Below are positions 1-8,158 of a DNA stretch of 28,990 nt, piece by piece (position 1 is the stretch's first letter; every line of letters starts with the position of its first letter). Made by a program: the position numbers and the translations under genes. Location of the stretch: contig JAKBAC010000030.1 in the NCBI GenBank assembly GCA_021809365.1, positions 1 to 28,990 of the forward strand, written 5' to 3'. The notes beneath the pieces were generated by a model. It was not told the origin of the DNA, did not search any database, and saw nothing but the letters and a program-made list of their open reading frames with translations. The stretch comes from Planctomycetota bacterium (lineage in GTDB: Bacteria > Planctomycetota > Phycisphaerae > WQYP01).

Positions 1-1219
1 TAAGGAAGAACTGCTCCCGCCCAATGAAATGATGGAATGTCAGTTCCGCCGCCCACATCAGAGGAATGCTTACGAGAATAATGGAAAGTGTCTCAAACAG
101 CGGACGCGAAAGAGACGTGTAATGTTGAATATACCGAATGTGCCGAAACAGATCCCGGTTCACCGTGGCAAAGCGGCGCCGCTCGTAGCCGGTGCCGGAA
201 TACGCCTTGACCACCCGAATGGAACCCAAGGCTTCGCTGCTGATATCCACCACTCCCGACCAGCCCAGCAGTTGCATGCCCCCCATGGTCATCATTTTTT
301 TGCCATATTTGCGGATCACCACGCCCATCGTGGGCAATACAATCAGCATGGCCAGAAACATCTGCCAATCCACCATGACCGCCAGAATCGCGACGCCAAG
401 CGATTTTGTTGGCTCCAAAATCGCTTTTCCCAGCACCGTCCCCAGCCCACCAGCGACAAACTCTGTATCAAGGGTAACCCGGCTAACTAGGTCATGCGTG
501 CCTCGGTTGGCGGTATAAGACAGTGGCAAGTCCAGGATGTGATTAAAGAGCCTGCGGCGCAAATCAATAATGACTTTATTGGCGACCACACCGCTTATGA
601 AACTCTGAAGATACCGGAACGTGCTGCCCACAATGCACAAACCGATAAAGACCATCACCACCCAAAACAGGCTCCAGATTCGGCGATGCGGCATAGCCGC
701 CACCGCGGACGCCCAGAGGCGTGTATTCCATTTCAGCGGCGGAAGTGTGGCGGCCAGGGTTCGCGGTGCAGCGCCATCATTGGCGGTTACGGTTAATTGC
801 GCGGTGCTGCCGGGCTTGGCGTTGGCTAATAGAGACATCATTTTGAGCCAGGAATCAGCTGACCCCATTGTCTGCCCGGTAGGAGACACAATTTGCACGC
901 TACGAATTTGATCGCCAATTTGAATGCTATGCAAAGGCGTCTGGGCCTTGGCACCAACGCCAAGAATGCTGATGGCGAGTTTTCCCTTGCGCGCGCTGGC
1001 GTTTAGCCCCAATGTTTGAATATGCAGGCGTTGCTGGGCAATGGTCTGATCCCGCCAGCCATGCACCCCCTCGGCCCCCATGAATATTTTCATGACGGGA
1101 TAAAGCGTGGCTACCCCCGAGGCGTAAGACAAGCTCACGCCGATGGCACACAAAAACGAGAATACGATCTGCCACCGGTAGGGCCATGCGCCCCGCATTA
1201 ATCGCCAAAATGGTTTCAT
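1..1219 (-). CDS. ABC exporter, membrane domain with PDZ-like insert (3' end outside window)
   Basis: Reading the minus strand from ATG at 1219 gives 406 codons with no stop before the window edge, so the C-terminal ATP-binding domain must lie outside. Visible are a first membrane helix (about residues 17-45), then a roughly 130-residue soluble insert, a second helix (about 183-205), and the typical type IV ABC exporter helices up to about 395, including a segment like the family's coupling region (ISSEALGSIRVVKAY, 326-340). The insert, about residues 80-160, has a PDZ-like layout: IQIGDQIRSV, then a helix WLKMMSLL, then KPGSTAQLTV. The exporter family moves lipids, glycolipids or peptides; two glycosyltransferase genes lie just upstream on the same strand, so lipid-linked sugar export is a reasonable inference. 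The start is supported by a promoter about 30 bp upstream. Substrate unknown. Confidence 0.85.
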   Translation of the reverse strand, partial: MKPFWRLMRGAWPYRWQIVFSFLCAIGVSLSYASGVATLYPVMKIFMGAEGVHGWRDQTIAQQRLHIQTLGLNASARKGKLAISILGVGAKAQTPLHSIQIGDQIRSVQIVSPTGQTMGSADSWLKMMSLLANAKPGSTAQLTVTANDGAAPRTLAATLPPLKWNTRLWASAVAAMPHRRIWSLFWVVMVFIGLCIVGSTFRYLQSFISGVVANKVIIDLRRRLFNHILDLPLSYTANRGTHDLVSRVTLDTEFVAGGLGTVLGKAILEPTKSLGVAILAVMVDWQMFLAMLIVLPTMGVVIRKYGKKMMTMGGMQLLGWSGVVDISSEALGSIRVVKAYSGTGYERRRFATVNRDLFRHIRYIQHYTSLSRPLFETLSIILVSIPLMWAAELTFHHFIGREQFFL

Positions 1220-1252
1220 TAAGGTTTCCCGATTACCATCCAATAATACCGG

Positions 1253-1281
1253 ATTATAGCAAAGTTATGCCCCTCTGGTAA
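1253..1281 (-). promoter_or_regulatory. sigma-70-like promoter for the ABC exporter
   Basis: On the minus strand a TTACCA box (1276-1281) is separated by exactly 17 bases from a perfect TATAAT box (1253-1258). The predicted start of transcription near 1246 leaves a leader of about 27 bases before the ATG at 1219. It implies the exporter can be transcribed independently of the glycosyltransferases upstream. Confidence 0.55.
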
Positions 1282-1364
1282 GCAGGCGGCAGAGATCAGA
1301 AACGTTACGGGTCCATCTTCGTGAACACGGCAGGCATTGATTAAAGTAGACGGAAACGGTTGCG

Positions 1365-1451
1365 CTATTTCTTGATATAGGCGGGTCTGATCCCCGCCAC
1401 CGTGGGATGAATAACCATCACATCAGTATCGACAAGAATCCGCTCGGTCAC
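1365..1451 (-). pseudogene. truncated PIN-domain (VapC-like) toxin remnant
   Basis: Four bases after the antitoxin stop, a GTG at 1451 opens a 28-residue frame beginning VTERILVDTDVMV and ending at a stop at 1365. The hydrophobic strand followed by DTDV is the usual N-terminus of a PIN ribonuclease, whose first acidic metal ligand is that Asp. PIN toxins are normally about 125-140 residues with further acidic ligands; here the frame leaves the pattern after about 13 residues and stops. The spacing and order (antitoxin then toxin, almost overlapping) match a vapBC-type operon. I infer that a deletion removed nearly all of the toxin; no further PIN motifs were found down to the exporter promoter at 1281. 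A short GC hairpin (ggcggg / cccgcc) lies at the junction. Confidence 0.5.
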
Positions 1452-1455
1452 AGCT

Positions 1456-1689
1456 TCAACCCCGGTCCCATTGGGAACGCAGGCGGCGAAGGTTCGGCAA
1501 ATCTCTGCGTTTTGCCCATATCCCAGCAGCTTGATCCAATACCATTGTCTTCCGCTGTGCGCCAAATTGCTCGATCAGGCGATCTACAGCCTCCCGCATT
1601 AAATCACTTTGGTTCCGCCCCGTTGCTCGTGACAGCTCAGCCAAACCCTGGCGTTCCTGCCGTGTCAGATAGAGTTGCGTTCGCACCAT
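1456..1689 (-). CDS. ribbon-helix-helix antitoxin / transcriptional repressor
   Basis: A 77-residue basic protein. The N-terminal strand MVRTQLYLT is followed by two helices (RQERQGLAELSRATG, then NQSDLMREAVDRLIEQ), the CopG/RHH fold in which the strand pairs across a dimer and enters the DNA major groove. The C-terminal half (about 45-77) would bind a toxin. The start is fixed by a strong GGAGGT at 1696-1701, six bases upstream of the ATG; a longer upstream frame would read through the operator and into the neighbouring glycosyltransferase gene. A perfect palindrome sits directly upstream, consistent with autorepression. The partner toxin directly downstream is only a stub, so this is likely an orphaned, perhaps still repressing, antitoxin. 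Confidence 0.75.
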   Translation of the reverse strand: MVRTQLYLTRQERQGLAELSRATGRNQSDLMREAVDRLIEQFGAQRKTMVLDQAAGIWAKRRDLPNLRRLRSQWDRG

Positions 1690-1700
1690 CGCGCGACCTC

Positions 1701-1727
1701 CAATGTATACACCAGTAGTATACATTG
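1701..1727. promoter_or_regulatory. palindromic operator upstream of the RHH antitoxin
   Basis: Two perfect 10-bp arms, CAATGTATAC (1701-1710) and GTATACATTG (1718-1727), flank a 7-bp spacer. The palindrome touches the antitoxin ribosome binding site and starts 12 bp from its ATG, the usual place for RHH autorepressor binding. Binding by this particular protein is inferred. Confidence 0.7.
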
Positions 1728-1754
1728 CGTTGGCCCGGTTCACAAGGCGGATAA

Positions 1755-4058
1755 TTAATTCCCAGGCGGCGATTTTCCCTTGAACATATAGCGAATTCGC
1801 CGGGTTTTTCTGCGAAGGTCCTTCATTGTCTGGGCTATCTCCCGCAACAACCCGATACGCACAGGCCCATCTCCCTTCCAATGGGGCAGGGCGATATCGG
1901 CCTTGAGCTTCACACCACGGGCAAACAGCGCCAGAAGAGAGATTTTCGGATCCAGTTGTTCCCGGTAAATATCCGCCAATAAATAGTCAATCCCCGGTGC
2001 CCCCGTATCGGGCTGTTCCGCCACGCAAGCCCACAGCACCGGCATCGGCAAACACTGCATCCTCAAGGGGGACAGGGCTGCCCGCGCGTAGAACGCCCAC
2101 CAGGCGGCAGAATTTGAAATTTCCTGCGATTCCTGTGTTGTCGCGCTAAATCCGCCCAGCTCCTTAAATGCTGCCGATGTTATTAATACCGCATGGCCGC
2201 CGAAAACATTTCTGAACAATCCCGCCGCCGGACAGCCGGAAAATAACTGAATTTTCCGCGGTGCAGAACTGTAATCCGGTGTGGGGGCCTCATCAAACAG
2301 GCCCTGGGCACCGGTCAGAATATCCACGGCACTTGCCCGCATCGCGTTTACCAGCGTGCGCACCGCATGGGGCACCAGACTGCCGCTGTCATCCATCAGC
2401 AGCAGCACCGTGCCTTGAGCATATTGCACTGCTGAATCATAGGGAGATTTGCCATCCGACCCGGCAAAGCAAATAATTTTCCAACCGCGGTTAATGAGTT
2501 GCATTTTCTCTTGCGGCGGCAGGCTGCCCGTATCGGCCCCACCGGTTGATTTAAGCAGCAGAATAACCTGCGTGGAGGAATAATCCTGGGTTTGGAGGCT
2601 GTGGATGGCGCGCAGGGTCTGGGTCCCCGTACCTTGTTGCACCAAGCACACGGTTAGCAGCGGAGCTTGCGCAGATGTTTCCGCGGCTGGATCGCCATCG
2701 CCCATTTCGCTGCGGTCGGGCACGTGCCCTGCGGATGCTCGACGCGCCCCACCGCCGGCAGAGCCGGCAGCGATGTAGGCACCGCTGGCCACCGCTTTTT
2801 CACGCACGGTGTCCGCCTCCGCAAAATGCGCGTGCCACCGATTCCAAGTCTGTTCATTGGCCGCAAAGTCCATGGCGGGATGCGCGCAAGCGGGGGGATT
2901 TTCCACTGCATGTTCCAGATGCGTGGCCAACGCGGAAACGTCCGGATCGCAAAGCACGTGCGGCCAATCCTCGCGTGCGATAACTTCCGGAATGCCGCCG
3001 GTACGCACGGCAATAAAGGCAATCCTGTTGGAAAGACATTCATAAACGGTATTGGGGGAGTTGTCCGCCAAGGATGCAATAACCGCCAACCGCCCCGGCT
3101 GGCGCAAATACTCTACCGCCTCATCGCGGCCAAAGTCCGTTATCAGCTTCACCGGGCACCGCCAGTTTTTACTTCTCCGGCGAATGACCTCGGTAGAGTT
3201 TAATCCGTTGACGTCCACAGACCGGCCCAGAAATACGATGGCAACATCCTGCCTGTCGCATAGCCGGGATTGATCCACCGCGTCGCAGAACAGGTGCAAC
3301 CCCTTGCGGATATCCAGGCGTCCAAAAAAGACCATTTCCGTGATTTTATTTTGAGCCGCCGCGTTTGGATTCGTTGCCCCTTTCGCCACAGGCACCACAT
3401 AAGGTTGTACATACGTATCAGGCGGAAACGTCCACCCCTGCCCCTGGCACCACTGAATCATGTATGCGCTGGGGCTGACGACCACATCAGCCAACGCTGC
3501 GCATTGGCGTTCCATAAAATCCAGAGTTAAGATATTTGCATCGAGTACGGGTTCATTGTTGTACCGCATATTCCACAGGTGCGGGCTGTGCAAGCCCAGG
3601 ACAATCGTGCTGTTTTGCAGGATCAGCCCCTGCTTTTTTCCCAGAATACTGTAGTAACCCAAAGCCAGCCATTCCGGAAAATGAATAACATCATAGCGCG
3701 CAGCACACGTGCGAAAATGCTCAAAAACGGTGTAACTAAGTATCATGGCTTTGCTGCCTGCCAGTGTGGTACAGGTCGGTAAGGAAAGCGGGATAAATCT
3801 TATTCCATGCGCGGCATAAAATTCAACCCATTGAGTAATCGGGCCATCTTCGCTATGCGTGCCATGCGGATACAAAATAGTTACGTCGTGTCCGCCGCGG
3901 GACAGTGCCATTGCCAGTGCGGTGTAAGCGCTGCCAATCCCACCGTTTTTAATCGGGCCGGAAATATCGGGTGATGCGATACACACTCGCGCCTTACCAT
4001 ACGCCCCGCCAATTGGGACGGGCAAACTACAATGACCGGTGCAGGTTGTTGAGGTCAT
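1755..4058 (-). CDS. two-domain glycosyltransferase, GT4 fused to a GT2-like domain
   Basis: A 767-residue protein. Residues about 24-415 form a GT-B, GT4-type enzyme: a glycine-rich N-terminal segment (ISGPIKNGGIGSAY), the hinge motif FGRLDIRKG (245-253) and the nucleotide-sugar site SLADNSPNTVYE (329-340) with the family's acidic residue pattern. A low-complexity Ala/Gly-rich linker (about 420-465) leads to a second, GT-A-like domain (about 466-690) with an acidic pair in LLLMDDSGS (552-560), in the position of a GT2 DXD motif. There are no membrane segments, so it should act at the cytoplasmic face. The ATG at 4058 has GGAATTC eight bases upstream. It lies about 100 bp after a GT2 gene and upstream of an ABC exporter, suggesting sequential sugar transfers to an exported glycan. 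Acceptor and donor are unknown. The GT2-like half is divergent and could be weakly active. Confidence 0.8.
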   Translation of the reverse strand: MTSTTCTGHCSLPVPIGGAYGKARVCIASPDISGPIKNGGIGSAYTALAMALSRGGHDVTILYPHGTHSEDGPITQWVEFYAAHGIRFIPLSLPTCTTLAGSKAMILSYTVFEHFRTCAARYDVIHFPEWLALGYYSILGKKQGLILQNSTIVLGLHSPHLWNMRYNNEPVLDANILTLDFMERQCAALADVVVSPSAYMIQWCQGQGWTFPPDTYVQPYVVPVAKGATNPNAAAQNKITEMVFFGRLDIRKGLHLFCDAVDQSRLCDRQDVAIVFLGRSVDVNGLNSTEVIRRRSKNWRCPVKLITDFGRDEAVEYLRQPGRLAVIASLADNSPNTVYECLSNRIAFIAVRTGGIPEVIAREDWPHVLCDPDVSALATHLEHAVENPPACAHPAMDFAANEQTWNRWHAHFAEADTVREKAVASGAYIAAGSAGGGARRASAGHVPDRSEMGDGDPAAETSAQAPLLTVCLVQQGTGTQTLRAIHSLQTQDYSSTQVILLLKSTGGADTGSLPPQEKMQLINRGWKIICFAGSDGKSPYDSAVQYAQGTVLLLMDDSGSLVPHAVRTLVNAMRASAVDILTGAQGLFDEAPTPDYSSAPRKIQLFSGCPAAGLFRNVFGGHAVLITSAAFKELGGFSATTQESQEISNSAAWWAFYARAALSPLRMQCLPMPVLWACVAEQPDTGAPGIDYLLADIYREQLDPKISLLALFARGVKLKADIALPHWKGDGPVRIGLLREIAQTMKDLRRKTRRIRYMFKGKSPPGN

Positions 4059-4161
4059 AAAAGAATTCCAGGCATTTCTGACCGTGCGGCGTTGGCCGCT
4101 GTATCGAGCAGAACCTCATTTTCCCGGAACCATTGGTAATTCTCAAGCGGCCGCGTCCGAA

Positions 4162-5196
4162 TTAACCATGCGTACCGGCCATTAATTGGTCCGCCGGAGC
4201 CGCTGAATTTCCGGAAGCAATGGTGGCCGACAACTCGGGCAAGTCTCCGAAAACGGGCGGCCTCACCGAGCGCCCCAACATACTACGCCATGCACAAAGC
4301 ATGATTCCCCCAATATTTCCGCGTGTTTTTGCCAAGCTGACGCGCAAACAAGCCGCCGCCCGCTGATTAAATGGCACTGCCAGCAGCCAGCGGACCGATC
4401 GTTGAAGCAAACGCGGAATTTTCTTGCCCAGATTTGCCGCCAGTTCACCTGCGCTGATACTCGGCGCGATCAGGTACTCCGCCATGCCCACATCAAACGC
4501 GACCCCTCTCAGATATCGGACTGTCAATCTTGCCGCCGCTACATAGTGATCCACCGTCACGGTTGGGGCATACAGCACACGCCCCTTGGCGCGCATCGCT
4601 CGAGCTATCAAGTCAGTATCTTCCCCGGCCGTGCGTTTACCCGTGCGCTCCAACGGACAGCAGAATCCTCCAATACGTTGCAGCATGTCCCGGGTAATCG
4701 CCAGATTAGCCCCCGCCCCCAATGGATTCTGCAAAAGCATGGGGACATCACCGAGATCAACCTGCGCGAGATACTGGCCCATACCGGCATCAAACCAAGT
4801 AGGACGGGACAATGTATGCCAGTCCAGATAAACCCGGCCCACAAGCATATCAGGTTGGGAGTCAAAAGCTTTTACAAGTTCACACAACCACAGCGGACGA
4901 ACGAGCACATCATCATCCAAAAAGGCGATGATCTCGCCGCGTGCATGTCGCAACGCCCGGTTTCGCGCTGCCACCACACCAAGGTCCGCTTCTTCGATTA
5001 TCAACAACTTAACAGGTACGTGCTCTTTGAGTGCATCGACGACGTGCAGCGTATCATCTGTGCAGCAATTCGCGACGACAATGATTTCCCAAGTTATATC
5101 AGGGCACGGTTCCACCGCAGCCAGACTCTTCAGCGTCTTCTGCAGTAAACCCGAACGGTTATGCGTCGGGATACAAACCGATATACGCGGTCCCAC
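4162..5196 (-). CDS. GT2 family glycosyltransferase
   Basis: A 344-residue GT-A enzyme. It opens with RISVCIPTHNRSGLL, the standard GT2 first strand. It then has AARNRALRHARGEIIAFLDDDVLV, containing the metal-binding DDD at about residue 95, and later the AGEDTDLIARA segment that carries the GT2 catalytic acid region (ED). GT2 enzymes transfer a sugar from a nucleotide sugar with inversion. I chose the GTG at 5196 rather than the upstream TTG at 5211: GGGAG ends six bases before the GTG and would lie inside the coding sequence if the TTG were used. The next gene downstream is the GT4-GT2 fusion, about 100 bp away, so the two are probably co-transcribed from the promoter at 5328-5357. Substrate unknown. 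Confidence 0.85.
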   Translation of the reverse strand: MGPRISVCIPTHNRSGLLQKTLKSLAAVEPCPDITWEIIVVANCCTDDTLHVVDALKEHVPVKLLIIEEADLGVVAARNRALRHARGEIIAFLDDDVLVRPLWLCELVKAFDSQPDMLVGRVYLDWHTLSRPTWFDAGMGQYLAQVDLGDVPMLLQNPLGAGANLAITRDMLQRIGGFCCPLERTGKRTAGEDTDLIARAMRAKGRVLYAPTVTVDHYVAAARLTVRYLRGVAFDVGMAEYLIAPSISAGELAANLGKKIPRLLQRSVRWLLAVPFNQRAAACLRVSLAKTRGNIGGIMLCAWRSMLGRSVRPPVFGDLPELSATIASGNSAAPADQLMAGTHG

Positions 5197-5327
5197 GAAA
5201 TACTCCCGCAAACACGCCTGACAACCACCGACTACCGTCGCCTATGCGAGCAATCGCAGTGCCGCACTGTTCGGAAGAAACCAAACGGTGCCGACCTGAT
5301 TGCTGTGTTCCACGTCAAGCCCCACCT

Positions 5328-5357
5328 ATTATAGCAGGCCTCCATAGCCAAAAACAA
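5328..5357 (-). promoter_or_regulatory. sigma-70-like promoter for the glycosyltransferase genes
   Basis: A perfect TATAAT (5328-5333) preceded, 18 bases upstream, by TTGTTT (5352-5357) on the minus strand. The predicted leader to the GTG at 5196 is about 125 bases. Confidence 0.5.
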
Positions 5358-5358
5358 G

Positions 5359-5384
5359 GGGAGGTTGGGCAGGGAGGTTGGGCA
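5359..5384. repeat. 13-bp tandem duplication
   Basis: Two exact adjacent copies of GGGAGGTTGGGCA (5359-5371 and 5372-5384), directly upstream of the glycosyltransferase promoter. It may be simple slippage. Confidence 0.6.
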
Positions 5385-5392
5385 GGTTCCAG

Positions 5393-5683
5393 TTACGGGT
5401 TGTTGACAGAAGAGCGCCTGTCGCCAGGAGCTTGCCGGTTAAATACTTTTATATCCGTCTTCCCATCGCAGCCGCCGCCGTTCCATGCAAAGCCGACACT
5501 GGTGGCGTCAATTCTGGAGTCCGTTCGGGGCGGCATTTGCGTTGCCGCTCTTCCGCAACCGGGATATTGGATAGACCCAGACGTCGGCAGTATGCACAGG
5601 AAACATGCCGCACAGAGTATGTAAACAACCAGCACAGCCGCAAGCTGGAGGCGGTAGGAAAAAGGTAATGAAAAAGCTGTCAA
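5393..5683 (-). CDS. possible small exported or membrane protein (doubtful)
   Basis: Unrecognised. From a TTG at 5683 with GGGGGA nine bases upstream, a 96-codon frame encodes one hydrophobic segment (about residues 11-33, rich in Leu, Val, Ala and Cys) followed by a polar, Gly- and Asp-rich tail. This would suit a single-pass or secreted protein. Against it are the rare start codon, no recognisable family and the fact that the same TTGACA could be a promoter element. The rest of the interval 5212-5702 holds the promoter and tandem duplication listed separately and nothing else that I can identify. Confidence 0.22.
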   Translation of the reverse strand: MTAFSLPFSYRLQLAAVLVVYILCAACFLCILPTSGSIQYPGCGRAATQMPPRTDSRIDATSVGFAWNGGGCDGKTDIKVFNRQAPGDRRSSVNNP

Positions 5684-5702
5684 GTGCTTGTGTCCCCCGC
5701 GA

Positions 5703-6338
5703 CTATTTAGCGGCCTGATACAGCTCGGCAACTTTAGCCCAGTTGACCACTTCCCACCAATTGGTGATGTACTCAGGCCTGCGATTTTGATATTTGAGGT
5801 AATAGGCGTGTTCCCATACATCCAGCCCCAGAATCGGCTTGCCGGACAGGCCGCAAACCGCTTCGCCCATCAGTGGATTATCTTGATTGGCGGTTGAACC
5901 AATGGCCAGTTTGCCATTCTTCACAACCAGCCAGGACCAGCCGGAGCCAAAGCGCTTGGTCGCGGCTTCCCCGAAGCGGGTCTTGAAATCCGCGAAGGAT
6001 CCAAAGGCGGAGTTAATTGCGGCGGCAAGGTCGCCGGTCGGCTCGCCGCCGCCGCCTTTGCCCTTGGGTGCCAGGATTTGCCAGAACATGCTGTGATTGG
6101 CATGGCCGCCGCCATTGTTACGCACTACTGTGCGGATATCTTCGGGCACCGAAGCGATATCTTCGATAAGCGCGTCCAGGCTTTTGGCTTCTAATGCGGG
6201 CTTGCCGGCGATGGCATTGTTAAGATTGGTCACATACGCGCCGTGATGCTTGCCATGGTGAATCTGCATGGTTTGCGTATCAATAACAGGTTCCAGAGCG
6301 CTGAAATCATACGGTAACGAAGGAAGTTGAAAAGCCAT
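5703..6338 (-). CDS. sodA: superoxide dismutase, Mn type
   Basis: A 211-residue enzyme that dismutates superoxide to oxygen and peroxide; no signal peptide, so cytoplasmic. The four metal ligands are visible: His27 (MQIHHGKHH), His82 ([11 protein letters not shown]), Asp173 and His177 ([15 protein letters not shown]). The second-sphere glutamine sits at 152 in STANQDNPL and the residues before His82 are GGGHAN, the pattern of Mn rather than Fe enzymes; a cambialistic enzyme cannot be excluded. An insert GKGGGG (93-98) is slightly unusual. The ATG at 6338 has AGGAG eight bases upstream; a longer frame from 6368 lacks a site. A TACAAT box (6410-6415) with TTGACC (6431-6436) lies upstream, but the 15-bp spacing is short, so that promoter is tentative. 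No clear terminator follows. Confidence 0.93.
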   Translation of the reverse strand: MAFQLPSLPYDFSALEPVIDTQTMQIHHGKHHGAYVTNLNNAIAGKPALEAKSLDALIEDIASVPEDIRTVVRNNGGGHANHSMFWQILAPKGKGGGGEPTGDLAAAINSAFGSFADFKTRFGEAATKRFGSGWSWLVVKNGKLAIGSTANQDNPLMGEAVCGLSGKPILGLDVWEHAYYLKYQNRRPEYITNWWEVVNWAKVAELYQAAK

Positions 6339-6455
6339 GACGGTACTCCTGAAAAACAATTTACCCATTCAATGAGCCACTTACCTGCGGCAGCCAGTTC
6401 AGTATTGTTATTGTAGCACAATTCCGCACAGGTCAAGACCCTGATGCCGTAACAC

Positions 6456-8090
6456 TTATTGCGCTATTGAATAGTTCACAATTTTGTCACCTGATGAAAC
6501 CTGTACGGCGGCTTTGCCACCCTCATGCACAGTGACGGATTTGAGCCAGACGCGCATTTGTGCGGCGGTGTGCGTCCAGATGATAACGTCATATTGGCCC
6601 GGTCCAATTTTAATGGCCTTATTCAGCGAACCCTGTGCGTTGAGCGTCCTAGCCGCCACGCGCTGACCGGCCAGCAGCGGCTTGATGCTGCTGCGGAAGT
6701 AGCTGCGCATGCGTGTGAGTGAATTATTGGTGTTGGTGCCAACCTGCGATGCAAATAATACCGGTAATATCTGCGCCCACGCCGCATCATGTTGCAGCCG
6801 GAGATTCAAGGCATTTTGGTGATACATGGTGGTCATGGACGTATTGGGTGTCCCGGTGATATTGGCTGATGACCAGGGCGGTTTGCCGGCTCTAATGGCG
6901 CGGCGAATTCGTCCGAGTCTGGAGGAAGCGGGTTGCATGACAAACCGAACATCGGCCATGCGAGTACCGGCGGGAATAATCCACATATCGACCGGAGCGG
7001 ATGAAAGATTCCCTGCGGCTAAGTGCACGGTCAGAGAAGAGTTGTTGTAAGGCAGTTGCGGATAAGCCGAGGCTCGCAGAGGCTCAAGTTTTTCACTGGT
7101 CATGCCCGTGAGGTCCACCGCAGCCGTCTGCTTCATGTGCAACGCCACGGGCTGGTCGTTGGCGGGAATAAGGAAAATCCAGTCTTGCACCACGCGCCGA
7201 TGACCATGCACGGTTCGGAAGTCATCGACCAGGGCGGTATTCGGCTTCAGAGGCGCGTAGCGGCGGCCATCTACAAGATAACCGCTGGGAAAATACATTC
7301 CGCCGGATGTGACCAACTGCACCTCTGCAGGTGTCAGGCGAAAATAGCCCTGATCGGAGCTTACATCAGGCTGCGCGCTGCCATGATTGACTTCCGTGCG
7401 GACCAAAATAGCCTGCTTTCCAGCGGCGGGAATGCCGTAGCGCGTAATCATTGCGGCCGGCAGCGGCCCGGCAAAAGGAACATGCAACAGACTCGGTGGA
7501 AGGGCTTTGGCACCGGCGTATTGAACGGTATAGCGGTCGCCAAACCATTGCCGCAACGGTTGCGGGTTATACTTGCTGAATGAATGTCCGCCCATACTGC
7601 GGCCGCTGACCATGCCCCACAAGCTGGTCACAAAGCCATCCGGGTCCAGCCACAGTCCACTGGGGGAATTACTGGCCAAATCTGCGGCGGTGTCGTACCG
7701 GGAGTATCCCAGAATACTGCTGGGCAGCGGCAGCATCTGCACGCCCGCCATGACCGTGCCAACTAAAATCATGGCCGTAAAAAAGCCAAACGCGCCCCCG
7801 ACGATTCGCCCGGGCCAGAGCGGTAATTCCACATCGCCGCGAATCAGGTAGTCAAAGGCCGTTCGAATGAGCGAAAACGCCAGAAAAAACACCAGTAAAA
7901 AGGTAACACCATAGGCAAAATCAGGACGATGATTCAGAATCGGATTCGCCCACGCCTGATAAACACCCATCGCCAACGTAGAAGCAAAGAAGCTGGCGCA
8001 CAACAGGAGCAATGCGGACAGCGGCCCCTCATTGGCCATATAAAGCGCAAACAGGATGATGAACAACAGTACGATGAATTGAAGAATCAT
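6456..8090 (-). CDS. CvpA-like membrane protein with large extracytoplasmic domain
   Basis: A 544-residue protein. The first 120 residues contain four hydrophobic segments (about 2-17, 24-46, 60-82 and 96-119) separated by short polar loops, the arrangement of the CvpA/colicin V production family; the third loop (YLIRGDVELPLWPGRIVGGAFGF) resembles that family's conserved R-GG region. Ordinary CvpA proteins are only about 160-180 residues. Here roughly 420 further residues without membrane segments follow, rich in beta-prone stretches, which I do not recognise. The domain would lie outside the cytoplasmic membrane if the topology is as in CvpA. The ATG has GGAAGATC upstream. It lies 68 bp after the GspE-like gene on the same strand, so a shared transcript is likely. 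Function unknown. Confidence 0.7.
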   Translation of the reverse strand: MILQFIVLLFIILFALYMANEGPLSALLLLCASFFASTLAMGVYQAWANPILNHRPDFAYGVTFLLVFFLAFSLIRTAFDYLIRGDVELPLWPGRIVGGAFGFFTAMILVGTVMAGVQMLPLPSSILGYSRYDTAADLASNSPSGLWLDPDGFVTSLWGMVSGRSMGGHSFSKYNPQPLRQWFGDRYTVQYAGAKALPPSLLHVPFAGPLPAAMITRYGIPAAGKQAILVRTEVNHGSAQPDVSSDQGYFRLTPAEVQLVTSGGMYFPSGYLVDGRRYAPLKPNTALVDDFRTVHGHRRVVQDWIFLIPANDQPVALHMKQTAAVDLTGMTSEKLEPLRASAYPQLPYNNSSLTVHLAAGNLSSAPVDMWIIPAGTRMADVRFVMQPASSRLGRIRRAIRAGKPPWSSANITGTPNTSMTTMYHQNALNLRLQHDAAWAQILPVLFASQVGTNTNNSLTRMRSYFRSSIKPLLAGQRVAARTLNAQGSLNKAIKIGPGQYDVIIWTHTAAQMRVWLKSVTVHEGGKAAVQVSSGDKIVNYSIAQ

Positions 8091-8158
8091 CTAGGATCTT
8101 CCAATGTGCTATGGCGTTTGAATCGCAATCCGGCAAGCAATTCGTACACCTGTGTCAC

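Noticed and set aside
93..368. 91-residue minus-strand frame and two plus-strand frames over 29-518
   Set aside because: They are shadows of the partial ABC exporter, which reads continuously in another minus-strand frame from 1219 to the window edge.
2667..3203. 178-residue plus-strand frame
   Set aside because: Antisense shadow of the GT4-GT2 fusion gene with Arg/Cys-rich composition typical of a non-coding frame.
4402..5148. 248-residue plus-strand frame
   Set aside because: It lies opposite the GT2 glycosyltransferase, whose motifs are unmistakable; the frame has no family pattern or ribosome site.
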